Positions 10,051 through 18,833 of a DNA stretch of 64,000 bases are shown here, one piece after another (position 1 is the first letter of the stretch; each line of letters begins with the position of its first letter). Location: NCBI GenBank assembly GCA_965206405.1, contig CBDBJQ010000006.1:62001-126000 (forward strand), given 5' to 3'. The translations under genes and the position numbers were made by a program. This DNA comes from CBDBJQ01 sp965206405 (GTDB taxonomy: Bacteria > Pseudomonadota > Alphaproteobacteria > UBA8366). Under the pieces are notes generated by a model. That model did not search any database, was not told where the DNA came from, and saw only the letters and a program-made list of their open reading frames with translations.

Positions 10051-11004
10051 ATGAGCGATTCCAGCACCGCCGAAAAAACCCTACTGTCCCCGGACAAGTT
10101 CCGCGACCCGATGCGCACCGCCGGCGGCCAGACGCGCGCCTCGGTCGATTGCGGTACCCTGCGGACGCTCTGGTTCAACACCGGCACCCTGTGCAATCTG
10201 ACCTGCACCAACTGCTACATCGAATCGAGCCCGACCAACGATCGCCTGGTCTACCTGACCTATGCGGAGGTCGTTGCCTATCTCGATGAGATTGCAGCCG
10301 ACAACCTCGGCACCGAGGAGATCGGCTTTACCGGCGGCGAGCCATTCATGAATCCGGACTTCATAGACATGATCAAGACCTGTCTCGAGCGCGGTTTCAA
10401 GGTCCTGGTTCTGACCAATGCCATGCGGCCGATGATGAAATGTGCCGATCGGCTGCTGGCTATCGGCCGCGAGCATGGATCAAACCTCGTGCTCCGGATC
10501 TCGCTCGACCACTACACCGAGACCCTGCACAACCTATGTCGCGGAGAGCACGCCTGGGACCGGGCGATGGAGGGATTCGACTGGCTCGTCGAGAACGATT
10601 TTACGCTCAATGTCGCCGGCCGCATGATGTGGTCGGATGGCGAGGACGAGATGCGCCGCGGCTTTGCGCGCATGTTCCGCGAGCGCGGCATTCCGATTGC
10701 AGCCGAGGACACCGAGGCCCTGATGCTGTTCCCGGAGATGGACGAGACCCTTGATGTTCCGGAGATCACGGATGAGTGCTGGGGTATTCTCGGGGTCGCG
10801 CCCGAAGCGATGATGTGCTCGAACTCCCGGATGGTGGTCAAGCGCAAGGGCGAGGACGCTCCGGTCGTCACCGCCTGCACCCTTCTGCCCTACGACTCCG
10901 AGTTCGAGATGGGCCACACCCTGGCCGAGGCGCGCCGCCCGGTGCGACTCAACCATCCCCACTGCTCCCAGTTCTGCGTTCTCGGCGGTGGGGTCTGCAG
11001 TTGA
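10051..11004 (+). CDS. Radical SAM protein linked to the suf operon
   Basis: This 317-residue enzyme has the radical SAM cluster motif C48-x3-C52-x2-C55 (CNLTCTNC) and the GGEPF motif that binds the methionine part of SAM. Further cysteines in MMCSNS, TACTLLPYD and the C-terminal HCSQFC...GGGVCS suggest an auxiliary Fe-S cluster, as in SPASM/twitch enzymes. An in-frame extension upstream to 9829 runs through the repeat-rich spacer and is unlikely to be translated. The substrate is unknown. Position at the end of the suf operon may mean a role in, or dependence on, Fe-S supply. Confidence 0.86.
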   Translation: MSDSSTAEKTLLSPDKFRDPMRTAGGQTRASVDCGTLRTLWFNTGTLCNLTCTNCYIESSPTNDRLVYLTYAEVVAYLDEIAADNLGTEEIGFTGGEPFMNPDFIDMIKTCLERGFKVLVLTNAMRPMMKCADRLLAIGREHGSNLVLRISLDHYTETLHNLCRGEHAWDRAMEGFDWLVENDFTLNVAGRMMWSDGEDEMRRGFARMFRERGIPIAAEDTEALMLFPEMDETLDVPEITDECWGILGVAPEAMMCSNSRMVVKRKGEDAPVVTACTLLPYDSEFEMGHTLAEARRPVRLNHPHCSQFCVLGGGVCS

Positions 11005-11036
11005 TGGGGCTGGCAGGTGATCGGGGATAAGAGTTG

Positions 11037-12335
11037 ATGGGCGATACGGGCAGTGCCCCTGCCGGCCCCTATGCCGGCATACGGGTGCTTGACGTCTCAC
11101 AGGGGCTCGCCGGTCCCTACTGCGCCGGTCTCCTGGCCCTGCACGGCGCCGAAGTCATCAAGGTCGAGCCACCGGAGGGCGACTGGGCGCGCGGCATCGG
11201 CAAGGCCTTCGGCGGCCAAACCCCGCTCAGCATCCAGGCCAACCGCGGCAAGCGGTGCATCACCCTTGATCTGAAAAAGCCCGGCGCCCGTGAGGTAGCC
11301 CTCGAGATGGCGGCGGCGAGCGATGTGTTTATCGAGAGTTTTCGTCCCGGGGTTGCCAACCGGCTCGGCATCGGCTGGGAGGATATCCGCGCCGTCCGCC
11401 CCGACGTGATCTATGTCTCGGTCAGCGGCTTCGGTCAGACGGGCCCATGGGCCAAGCGCGCCGGCACCGACATGGTACTGCAGGCTTTCTCCGGGCTGAT
11501 GTCGATCAACAAGGGCGCGGACGGCATTCCCCACCGCCTCGGCATGGTCGCCATCGACACGGCAACCGCGCTCTATGCCTGCCAGGCCCTGCAGGCGGCG
11601 CTCTTCGCCCGACACACCAACGGGAACGCGGGCGCCAACGGGAACGCGGGCGCCAACGGAAAGAAGGTCGGCGAGGCGCAACACATCGATGTCAGCCTGA
11701 TGCAGGGGGCCGGCGCGTTCCTGGCCCACAAGATCGTCGCGCACCAGCTCGAGGACGGTACCCCCGGCGCGTTCAACGCCCCGGCCGGAAGCTATCGCAC
11801 GAGCGATGGCTGGATCGCCGTCACCCTCGTCAAGGAGAGACAGTATGTCAGCCTCTGCGAGGCCCTCGAGCGACCCGATCTGGCGGAGGATCCACGCTTT
11901 GGCGATTTCCCCCGCCGCGCCGACAACATCGACGCGCTGGTGCCCGAGGTCGCTGCTGTGATCGCCACCCGCACCACCGAGGAATGGGTCGAGATTTTTG
12001 GCAGCCATGACGTGCTGTGCAGCCCGATTTTTGATTTCGGGGGATGGTTGGAGAACAAACATGTCCGCCAGTCCGGCGTGCTCGGCGAGCTCGACCAACC
12101 CGGGCCAGGCAAGATCACCCTGCCGATAATCCCGGGCCTCGGCCCCCAGGAAGACCTCACAGCGCCGAGCCAGGGCGAGCATGGATGCGACATCCTCGCC
12201 GGGTTCGGCATGGACGCCGACCGCATCCGCGGCCTGCAGGACTCCGGTGCCCTGATCGTCCCGGAAGACACCACAACCGCGGCGGACGCACCCAAATCAG
12301 GCGGCCCCGGCCGAAAAAACCGCGCCCATGTCTGA
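11037..12335 (+). CDS. CaiB/BaiF family III CoA-transferase
   Basis: Family III CoA-transferases move CoA between carboxylic acids, with an aspartyl-CoA intermediate. The 432-residue protein shows the N-terminal VLDVSQGLAGPYCAGLLA and KVEPPEGDWAR blocks, and the catalytic Asp is expected in RAGTDMVLQAF. A Gly/Asn/Ala repeat (18-base DNA units at 11619-11654) is inserted between the two halves. The ORF can also begin at TTG 11034, but ATG 11037 is preferred. The end overlaps the next gene by eight bases, and the pair probably acts on the same acyl-CoA. The substrate is unknown. Confidence 0.88.
   Translation: MGDTGSAPAGPYAGIRVLDVSQGLAGPYCAGLLALHGAEVIKVEPPEGDWARGIGKAFGGQTPLSIQANRGKRCITLDLKKPGAREVALEMAAASDVFIESFRPGVANRLGIGWEDIRAVRPDVIYVSVSGFGQTGPWAKRAGTDMVLQAFSGLMSINKGADGIPHRLGMVAIDTATALYACQALQAALFARHTNGNAGANGNAGANGKKVGEAQHIDVSLMQGAGAFLAHKIVAHQLEDGTPGAFNAPAGSYRTSDGWIAVTLVKERQYVSLCEALERPDLAEDPRFGDFPRRADNIDALVPEVAAVIATRTTEEWVEIFGSHDVLCSPIFDFGGWLENKHVRQSGVLGELDQPGPGKITLPIIPGLGPQEDLTAPSQGEHGCDILAGFGMDADRIRGLQDSGALIVPEDTTTAADAPKSGGPGRKNRAHV
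11619..11654. repeat. 18-nt tandem duplication inside the CoA-transferase gene
   Basis: Two perfect copies of AACGGGAACGCGGGCGCC lie in frame and encode NGNAGA twice. This is a likely surface loop created by replication slippage. Confidence 0.88.
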
Positions 12336-12945
12336 TCCCGCTTCCGCATCGGTTCCCGGACCCGCAGCAAAATCGGCAGCCGACCCGGGTTTCGACCCTG
12401 CGCAGCATAGGCCGCTGGAAACACGCTGGTTCGAGGATCTCGAGGTCGGCGAAACCTTCTACATCCCGTCGCGGACCATGACCGACGCCCTGTTCGCCGC
12501 CTTCCAGCTCGCCTCAGGCGACAACCATCCAATTCACTACGACGTCGAGTACTGCCGCCGCCACGGCCATCCGGGCCTGCTGGCGCACGGCTATCAGGTG
12601 GCTATCCAGACGGCGCCCGGCGCCGGCTGGTTCCCCTATGTGCTCGGCGATTCGATGATCGCCTTCCTCGAACAATCGAGTCGGTTCCTCAAGCCCGTCT
12701 ACAGCGGCGATACGCTTTATCCACTGCTCGAGATCACCGATCTCGAACCCAAGCGCACCACTGGCGTGGTAACCCTGAGGGCCACCGTGCACAACCAGGA
12801 CCGGGTACTGGTCCTTGAGGGCGAACAGAAGTTCCTGATCGCCCGGCGCGACGGCGGCGGCGGCAAGGGCGGCAAGAAAGAGAAAGACAAAAAAGAAAAG
12901 AAAGCCAGTACCAAAGCCAAACCGGGGGCGCGCAATGGCGAATGA
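12328..12945 (+). CDS. MaoC-family dehydratase with lysine-rich tail
   Basis: This 205-residue protein has the MaoC hot-dog fold: LASGDNHPIHYDVEYCRRHG followed by GLLAHGYQVA, giving the Asp/His hydratase pair. It overlaps the CoA-transferase gene (8 bases) upstream and apaG (11 bases) downstream. The last 35 residues are a Gly/Lys/Glu-rich tail (GKGGKKEKDKKEKK) not found in the family core. Together with the transferase it may form a two-step CoA-ester route (inference). Confidence 0.85.
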   Translation: MSDPASASVPGPAAKSAADPGFDPAQHRPLETRWFEDLEVGETFYIPSRTMTDALFAAFQLASGDNHPIHYDVEYCRRHGHPGLLAHGYQVAIQTAPGAGWFPYVLGDSMIAFLEQSSRFLKPVYSGDTLYPLLEITDLEPKRTTGVVTLRATVHNQDRVLVLEGEQKFLIARRDGGGGKGGKKEKDKKEKKASTKAKPGARNGE

Positions 12946-13342
12946 CAGCTTCTACAACCAGATCACCCGCGACATCGGTATCGGGGTAACGCCGATCTTC
13001 CTCGAAGAGCAATCGAACCCCGAGGAAGATCTCTATGTCTGGGCCTATCAGGTGCGCATCTCCAATCTTGGCTCGGAGACGGTGCGTCTGCGCACCCGGA
13101 GCTGGCGGATCACGGATGCGCGCGGCAGCGTCCAGGAAATCCACGGTGCTGGCGTTGTCGGCAGCCAGCCGATGCTCGGGCCTGGCGAGAGTTTCGACTA
13201 CACCAGCGGCACGCCGCTGACGACCTCGTCCGGCATCATGGATGGCACTTACGGCATGGAGACCGCAACGGGCGAGGCGTTCGAAGCCGAGATTCCGGCC
13301 TTCTCGCTTGACAGCCCCTATCAGTCGTCGATGCTCAGCTAG
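12935..13342 (+). CDS. apaG: ApaG protein
   Basis: ApaG is a small immunoglobulin-like-fold protein of the ApaG/FBXO3 domain family; it has been linked to Co2+/Mg2+ tolerance, but its biochemical role is uncertain. The 135-residue length is typical. Conserved blocks include YVWAYQVRISNLG, VRLRTRSWRITDA, and PGESFDYTSGTPL with MDGTYGME. It starts inside the end of the MaoC gene, so the suf-linked operon probably continues through it. Confidence 0.94.
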   Translation: MANDSFYNQITRDIGIGVTPIFLEEQSNPEEDLYVWAYQVRISNLGSETVRLRTRSWRITDARGSVQEIHGAGVVGSQPMLGPGESFDYTSGTPLTTSSGIMDGTYGMETATGEAFEAEIPAFSLDSPYQSSMLS

Positions 13343-13472
13343 GGCCGGGATAGGGCACAAGCCGGAATTGAACCGGGCCAAACGCCAGACAAACATCGTA
13401 ATTGAAACCAGAAGACGGAGCTCGGCCAGCGGCGCAAGCCAGGGCGGGTTCCAATGCGGCATTGCCGAGACC

Positions 13473-13477
13473 GGAGG
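13473..13477 (+). promoter_or_regulatory. Shine-Dalgarno sequence deciding a TTG start for folE
   Basis: GGAGG lies seven bases before TTG 13485. No ATG or GTG with comparable spacing is found near the beginning of the folE frame, so this site supports the TTG start. Confidence 0.65.
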
Positions 13478-13484
13478 ACGAGAG

Positions 13485-14213
13485 TTGAAAGCGAAAGGCG
13501 CGAAAGCCGGCCACACCGCAGCCACAAGAGCCAAAACCACCAAAGCCCGAACGGCGAAGGCCAAACCGGCAAAAGCCAGCGTAGCAAAAAAAGCCAGCGC
13601 AGCAAAAGCACGTGCGGCAAAAGCTGGCGACAACACCGTCAGCCGTACACAGGCCGAAGAGGCGGTGCGCACCCTGATCCGCTGGGCCGGTGACGATCCG
13701 GCGCGCGAGGGATTGCGCGACACCCCCCGGCGCGTCGCCGATGCCCAGCAGGAATTTTTTAGCGGCTATCAAGTCGACCCCACGACCCTGCTCGGGCGCA
13801 CCTTCAATGAAACCAACGGCTACGATGAGATGATCGTCCTGCGTAACATCGATTTCGTCTCCCACTGCGAGCACCATATGGTGCCTATCATCGGCCGAGC
13901 GCATGTCGGCTACCTGCCCGACCGGCGCGTGGTCGGGATCAGCAAGCTTGCCCGCGTCGTCGAGATTTTCGCCCGGCGTCTACAGATCCAGGAGAAGATG
14001 ACGGCACAGATCGCGGACGCCATCGAGGATGCGCTGAAGCCACGCGGCGTCGGCGTGGTCATTGAGGCTGTCCATCAGTGCATGACCACGCGCGGCATCG
14101 CCAAGACCAGAGTCTCGATGGTCACCAGCCGGATGACCGGAACCTTCCGCACTGACAACAAGACGCGCCTCGAGTTCGAAAACCTGATTAGTATGAGGCC
14201 ATCGCAGGGCTAG
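13485..14213 (+). CDS. folE: GTP cyclohydrolase I with Lys/Ala-rich N-terminus
   Basis: FolE converts GTP to dihydroneopterin triphosphate, the first step of folate (or tetrahydrobiopterin) synthesis. The zinc and active-site motifs SHCEHHMVPIIGRAHVGYLP and VHQCMTTRG are intact. The open frame begins at 13242 inside apaG, but GGAGG at 13473 points to TTG 13485, giving 242 residues. The first 45 residues after this start are an AKA/KAK-rich stretch resembling histone H1 tails, absent from ordinary FolE; it may be disordered or bind nucleic acid. The catalytic domain begins about residue 50. Confidence 0.93.
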   Translation: MKAKGAKAGHTAATRAKTTKARTAKAKPAKASVAKKASAAKARAAKAGDNTVSRTQAEEAVRTLIRWAGDDPAREGLRDTPRRVADAQQEFFSGYQVDPTTLLGRTFNETNGYDEMIVLRNIDFVSHCEHHMVPIIGRAHVGYLPDRRVVGISKLARVVEIFARRLQIQEKMTAQIADAIEDALKPRGVGVVIEAVHQCMTTRGIAKTRVSMVTSRMTGTFRTDNKTRLEFENLISMRPSQG

Positions 14214-14278
14214 GCCCGGCCCCGAGCTAAGGGCTGCCCCGGGAGAACCGGCCCGGCAGCGGCCCGCAAAGATCCGGC

Positions 14279-15724
14279 ATGATCGATCTTCGCCCCGTTC
14301 TGTTCGTCGTTGGCGCCGTCGTCGCCTCGCTGGCCGCAATGATGCTGTTGCCGGCAGTACTCAGCCTCCTGCTCGGCAATTCCGACACGATGGCGTTTTT
14401 CGCGTCAGCGGGAGCGGCGCTGTTTACCGGCGGCATCCTGATGCTGACCTCGAGTGGCGACAACCGTAACCTAACGCCGCGCCAGGGTTTCATGCTGACC
14501 ACCCTGGTGTGGATCGTCATCCCCGCATTCGCCGCCCTACCGCTGTGTTTCTCGAGCCTCGATCTCAACTACACCGATGCCTTTTTCGAGGCGATGTCCG
14601 GCATTACCACCACCGGGTCCACCGTCATTGGTGAGCTCGACAGCATCGCCGCACCGGTGCTGCTCTGGCGCGCACTTCTCCAATGGCTTGGTGGTATCGG
14701 CGTTATCGCCATGGCGGTCACTATCCTGCCGCTGCTGCAGGTCGGCGGCATGCAGTTGTTCCGCATGGAATCCTCCGACCAGTCAGAAAAGGCCTTGCCG
14801 CGCACGGCTCAGTTGATCTTCTACATCCTGGCCATCTATATCGGCGCCTCTGTTCTCTGCGTCGGCGCCTACTGGTTTGCCGGAATGAGCCTGTTCGATG
14901 CCATCGCCCACGCGATGACAACGATCGCGACCGGCGGTTTCTCGACCAAAACCCTATCGATCGGATATTTCGACAGCGTCGCCATCGATGTGATCGCAAT
15001 CGTCTTCATGGTGGTCGGAAGCCTACCCTTCGTTCTCTATCTACGGGCGGTGACGGGTGCCCCGCGCGCGCTCTGGCGTGACAGCCAGGTCCGTTGGTTC
15101 ATGGTGATCATGTTGACCCTCGTGGGCGGAATGGCACTGCATCTGTACGTCGGCGGCGAGACACCTGGGTCGGCGTTGCGCCTGTCCGCCTTCAACACGG
15201 TCTCGATGATGACCGGAACCGGTTATTCGACATCGGAGTTCGGAACCTGGAGCCCGTTCGCCGTCGTGTTCTTCTTCCTGATCATGTTCGTCGGCGGCTG
15301 CGCCGGCTCAACCACCTGCGGTATCAAGGTGTTTCGGATCCAGGTGCTGTACGCGACCGCCCGCAGCCAGTTCCGCCGGCTCCTGCGGCCGCACGGCGTA
15401 TTTATCGCCCTCTATAACCGCAAGCCGATCCCCGAGGATGTCGCCAGTTCGGTGATGGGGTTCTTCTTCCTCTACGTGCTGTGCTACGTGCTGATCGCCT
15501 TCGGTCTCGGCCTGACCGATCTCGACTTCCTTACCGCCGCCTCCGGGGCCGCTACCGCAATCTCGAATGTAGGCCCCGGCCTTGGTCCGGTGATCGGCCC
15601 CGCCGGCAATTTCGCCAGCCTGCCGGATGCGGCCAAGTGGATCCTCTCGGCCGGCATGTTGCTCGGTCGCCTCGAGCTGTTCACCGTCCTGATCCTGCTC
15701 ACCCCCTCCTTCTGGCGCCCCTGA
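14279..15724 (+). CDS. trkH: TrkH-family potassium uptake protein
   Basis: TrkH is the membrane subunit of the Trk K+ uptake system, working with the NAD-binding subunit TrkA (not in the window). The 481-residue protein has about ten hydrophobic segments and four pore-loop repeats recognisable as MSGITTTGST, MTTIATGGFST, MMTGTGYSTSE and AISNVGPGLG, each with the selectivity-filter glycine. The length is normal for the family. It starts 65 bases after folE in the same direction; no clear terminator was seen after it. Confidence 0.95.
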   Translation: MIDLRPVLFVVGAVVASLAAMMLLPAVLSLLLGNSDTMAFFASAGAALFTGGILMLTSSGDNRNLTPRQGFMLTTLVWIVIPAFAALPLCFSSLDLNYTDAFFEAMSGITTTGSTVIGELDSIAAPVLLWRALLQWLGGIGVIAMAVTILPLLQVGGMQLFRMESSDQSEKALPRTAQLIFYILAIYIGASVLCVGAYWFAGMSLFDAIAHAMTTIATGGFSTKTLSIGYFDSVAIDVIAIVFMVVGSLPFVLYLRAVTGAPRALWRDSQVRWFMVIMLTLVGGMALHLYVGGETPGSALRLSAFNTVSMMTGTGYSTSEFGTWSPFAVVFFFLIMFVGGCAGSTTCGIKVFRIQVLYATARSQFRRLLRPHGVFIALYNRKPIPEDVASSVMGFFFLYVLCYVLIAFGLGLTDLDFLTAASGAATAISNVGPGLGPVIGPAGNFASLPDAAKWILSAGMLLGRLELFTVLILLTPSFWRP

Positions 15725-15799
15725 ACGACGCCAAGGCCCTTTGGCCACAGGGTTTAATCGATTATGTTGTCGCTGGAACCCTTCGCATGATGCGTTACC

Positions 15800-16217
15800 T
15801 TGGGTCCGGTTCTGTCTGAAAGCCCATTACCAACAGGCGAATATAGTGATTCGCCGCATCGAAGAGCATGAATTGCTTTATAGCAGCATCCAAGAAATCG
15901 CCACGCGTCATGACCTCCATGAAAGAATGCGGATCCCGCTGTTTCACGCCGCGCTCGATATGAAGACAACAAGCCCCAACTACAAAAAAAACACAGAGGT
16001 GAGTACTTACGTCGCCGGGCAGGACCTTGAAATTCTGACAAAGAAACTCCTGATACCGCACGGGCAGAAACGAGGCCGGTATTACAGGTATTACAGGTAT
16101 TACACCGCGGGCGAAGAGATAGAGATAACAGGAGAACGCGCAAAACTCCCCCCAACCATCGGCGACCCTTACGATCTACCGGAAGTGAAGATCGCCATGA
16201 ACGGAGCGGGCCGGTGA
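15800..16217 (+). pseudogene. Truncated Fic-family protein, C-terminal part
   Basis: From about 15800 the frame reads as the C-terminal half of a Fic-family protein: a WVRFCLKAHYQQ helix, a helical linker (RIEEHELLYSSIQEIATRH), and the winged-helix end with LLIPHGQKRGRYY. The AMP-transferring core with its HPFxxGNGR motif is absent, and the upstream part of the open frame (from 15741) looks random, so this is a remnant. A 9-base unit repeated three times (16078-16104) has expanded the end to YYRYYRYY. The stop overlaps the GTG start of the glycosyltransferase (GTGA). It could still be translated as a leader for the next gene. Confidence 0.55.
16078..16104. repeat. Three 9-nt tandem repeats in the Fic remnant
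   Basis: GGTATTACA occurs three times in perfect tandem, encoding RYYRYYRYY-like sequence where intact Fic proteins have a single GRYYT. Confidence 0.9.
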
Positions 16218-16966
16218 CGATTAACATCCTGACCCTGAAATGGGGCACCAAGTATGGCCCCGAATACGTCAACCGACTCCACGCCGGGGTATCGCGCCAT
16301 CTCCCGCGTGACTTCCGCTTCCTGTGTTTCACCGACGACGCCACAGACATCCGCCCCGAAGTCGAGATTTATCCGCTTCCGGATTTCGATGTGCCAAAAG
16401 ACTGGCTGCTGACGCCCTGGCTGAAGCTGGCCCTGTTCCGCAATGGCTTGGCCGATCTCTCCGGGTCGAGTCTGTTCCTCGATCTCGATGTATTGATCGT
16501 TGGCTCCCTTCTCGACCTTTTCACATTTGAGCCTGAATGCCGTTGCATCATCCGCGACTGGGAGTGGCCGCATCAACGGCTTCTGCGCCGACAAGGCGTT
16601 TCCGGCAATTCCTCCGCGTTCCGCTTCGATGCGGGGCAATCCCAGGACGTCCTCGATCGCTTCATGGCCGAACGCGACGACGCGCTTTCGCGCTACCGCC
16701 GTCTCGTCGACCAGCGCTATCTGACCGAAGCATTGGGCGGTCATGTCTGGTGGCCGGATTCCTGGGTGGTCAGTTTCAAGCGCCACTGCATTCCGGCCTT
16801 CCCCCTGAACCTGGTTCGCATCCCGCACATTCCTTCGGATGCGCGTATCGTCGTTTTCCACGGACACCCCCTGCCCGATGAAGCCTCCGCAGGCTACCGG
16901 CCACGCAAGCCGCACCGGATCACCCGCCCAACCCCCTGGATCGCCGAGCACTGGCGCGAGGCCTGA
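16214..16966 (+). CDS. Putative GT-A-type glycosyltransferase
   Basis: This 250-residue protein begins with a hydrophobic beta strand (INILTLKWG) and has an acidic LDLDV motif near residues 87-93, fitting the metal/sugar-nucleotide DxD site of GT-A enzymes. FHGHPLPDE near the end resembles the conserved His motif of family-8-like transferases. It starts at GTG 16214, overlapping the preceding stop. It lies at the edge of the surface-glycan region, on the opposite strand to the other transferases. The sugar and acceptor are unknown. Confidence 0.68.
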   Translation: MTINILTLKWGTKYGPEYVNRLHAGVSRHLPRDFRFLCFTDDATDIRPEVEIYPLPDFDVPKDWLLTPWLKLALFRNGLADLSGSSLFLDLDVLIVGSLLDLFTFEPECRCIIRDWEWPHQRLLRRQGVSGNSSAFRFDAGQSQDVLDRFMAERDDALSRYRRLVDQRYLTEALGGHVWWPDSWVVSFKRHCIPAFPLNLVRIPHIPSDARIVVFHGHPLPDEASAGYRPRKPHRITRPTPWIAEHWREA

Positions 16967-17085
16967 TCCCGTTTAATCATAGCGTCCTATACCCGGCGTG
17001 CCCGGATCCCCTGTGCTATTGCGATAAGACTGAACGTTTCCGATGACATCAATGACATCAAGAACAGCGCCAATAGATATTGGCG

Positions 17086-17184
17086 GAAACCGCGTCATTT
17101 TTTTGGAATAGTGCCGAGAAGCTGGATAGCGGGCGAAAGTATTGGATTGGAAACGATGTCTGCCTTGGCTGGGATAGATTTTGA
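17086..17184 (+). pseudogene. Possible remnant of a hexapeptide-repeat acyltransferase
   Basis: On the plus strand, a short open stretch reads FFWNSAEKLDSGRKYWIGNDVCLGW and then stops. The IGNDVxxG block and the preceding aromatic stretch resemble the turn region of CatB-like hexapeptide acetyltransferases. It is cut exactly where the 951-bp direct repeat begins (17152). Only about 30 codons survive, so this is a weak call. Confidence 0.3.
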
Positions 17185-18102
17185 CCAAGCCGAACCAGCG
17201 CGCGCATCGGATCATGGCGCTCCTCAACAAGCCCGAGAGCCGTGACGAGCTGGGCCTTCGGTGCTATCGGGCGACACCGATCTCCCCGCGCATCAATTTG
17301 CGAAAGGAGACCCGCTTGATCACCTGCCGCCGCAGGCCGGCACTTGCACGACGACCAAGGACGAGAAAGCGGTTCTCGTCGCTCTGCTGCTTTCGCCTGG
17401 ATTCGGCCCGGCCAGCCGCGATCTGCGAATCGTCCTCACCCTCACTCCATGCCACGGGCGGGTCGATATAGAAGACGTTCAGGCCGTTGTCCCAGAAGCG
17501 TGACAGGGATTGGTCGATCCCGAGGATCATCTTCGGGATGACTTCGAGAAAATGACGTGCAGCCTCGCGGGTGATCACATAGCCCTCGGATCCGTAATCG
17601 GCATAACGCACCCTGCCGAGCGTGTGCCCGGTCTCGAGCTCATGGCAGGGCACGAAGGCGCGGGTGGGATCGCGCCGGTGGAAGAACACCACATCGAACG
17701 GAAATCCCCTCCCCCGCTCCAGAACCGAAAGGATTGCGGGCAGTGCAGGTGTGAAGCGCACATCGTCCTCGAACACCGCCATCATGTCCGGGCCGTTCTC
17801 GACGAGATCGCGCATGGCCCGGCGCTGGGTGAGCCAGTTGGCGATGGAGCCGTTCGGAAGGGGGTACAGGCCCTGCCGGCGCCGGGCTTCCTGGTCGACC
17901 TGGGCATAGTTCTCGGGCGAGAGGGTATTGCCGTCGAGAGCCCTGACCGCCTCGAACTCCAGCCCGAAAGCAGTGAACTCCCGTGCCATCCGCTCCCGTC
18001 TCTCCCGGGCTCGCTCAAGATTGATGAGAACGAGGCGCATCACGCTCTTTTGGAATGGGCTTTGTCAACAAAAAAGCCCGCCTGTTGCGCATCGTCGAGA
18101 GG
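17152..18102. repeat. Direct repeat copy 1 (951 bp, contains a GT25 gene)
   Basis: Bases 17152-18102 are nearly identical to 18722-19672 (offset 1570). Homology begins at AACGATGTCTGCCTTGGCT and ends where the IS256-family left end begins at about 18103. Differences are scattered single bases. Confidence 0.93.
17264..18043 (-). CDS. Family-25 glycosyltransferase, copy 1
   Basis: This 259-residue protein matches the LPS/glycan glycosyltransferase family 25. It starts MMRLVLINLERARERRERM, the usual family opening, and has the metal-binding EDDV motif near residue 92 and YGSEGYVITREAA, a conserved block. It probably transfers a sugar to a cell-surface glycan. It is a recent duplicate of the gene at 18834-19613, differing by only a few residues (for example AVR/TVR, GRGF/GGGF, ILGI/IREI). 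The GC tract is interrupted here (CCCCTCCCCC), unlike copy 2. Confidence 0.85.
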   Translation of the reverse strand: MMRLVLINLERARERRERMAREFTAFGLEFEAVRALDGNTLSPENYAQVDQEARRRQGLYPLPNGSIANWLTQRRAMRDLVENGPDMMAVFEDDVRFTPALPAILSVLERGRGFPFDVVFFHRRDPTRAFVPCHELETGHTLGRVRYADYGSEGYVITREAARHFLEVIPKMILGIDQSLSRFWDNGLNVFYIDPPVAWSEGEDDSQIAAGRAESRRKQQSDENRFLVLGRRASAGLRRQVIKRVSFRKLMRGEIGVAR

Positions 18103-18721
18103 GGTCAAGTCCATAATCTGCTGTAAATTCTGAGGTTTGATTTTGAGTCGGCCACCTCGGCTGTGCTCTGTAGGTTTGGCGATAACACAAACGTCAAACT
18201 ATGGAGGTACCGAGATGACCGATTACGAGATTAAGCTGCCGGGGCCGTTGCTGTCGAGCCTGATGAGCGAAAGCAGTGGTTTTGCGCAACTTTTGGAGGC
18301 CGTTTTGAACCAGGTGCTTGAAGCGAAGGCGACGGAACAGGTCGGGGCTGAGCGCTATGAACGCAACGAGGAGCGAGGAGGCTATAGAAACGGCATGCGG
18401 GCCCGAACGCTCTACACCTGTGTTGGCCCTGTCAGGCTGCGCGTACCGCAGTTTCGGGACGGGTCGTTTTCAACGGAGATATTCGGTCGCTACCAGCGTT
18501 CCGGGCAGGCCTTTGTTCTGGCGCTGATGGAAATGGTGCTGAACGGCGTTTCTACCCGCAAGGTCACAAAAGTCACCGAAGAACTATGCGGGGCGCATTT
18601 TTCAAAATCGACAGTCAGCCAGTTATGCTCCGCGCCGGATGCCCGTGTTCGCGCTTTCAATGAGCGCCCGCCAGGGTCGTTCCCGTTTCTTATCATTGAT
18701 GCGATGTACTGCAAGTCCCGC
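18103..18721 (+). mobile_element. IS256-family element, left-end fragment
   Basis: The element begins at about 18103 with GTCAAGTCCATAATCTGCTG, sequence shared with the other remnant whose left end lies at about 35559. It carries the first part of the transposase and is cut at 18721 by copy 2 of the direct repeat. No right end was seen. The insertion point coincides with the end of repeat copy 1. Confidence 0.8.
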
Positions 18722-18754
18722 AACGATGTCTGCCTTGGCTTGGATAGATTTTGA
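18215..18754 (+). pseudogene. IS256-family (Mutator-type) transposase, truncated
   Basis: The first 165 or so residues are a typical IS256 transposase N-terminus: LPGPLLSSLMSESSGFAQLL, NEERGGYRNG and RVPQFRDGSFSTEIFGRYQR. The frame reaches the first catalytic region (FLIIDAMY) and is then fused out to NDVCLGLDRF and a stop supplied by the neighbouring duplicated DNA. An intact transposase would be about 400 residues, so it is inactive. GGAGG precedes the ATG at 18215; the frame is open to 18137. Confidence 0.9.
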
Positions 18755-18833
18755 CCAAGCCGAACCAGCGCGCGCATCGGATCATGGCGCTCCTCAACAA
18801 GCCCGAGAGCCGTGACGAGCTGGGCCTTCGGTG

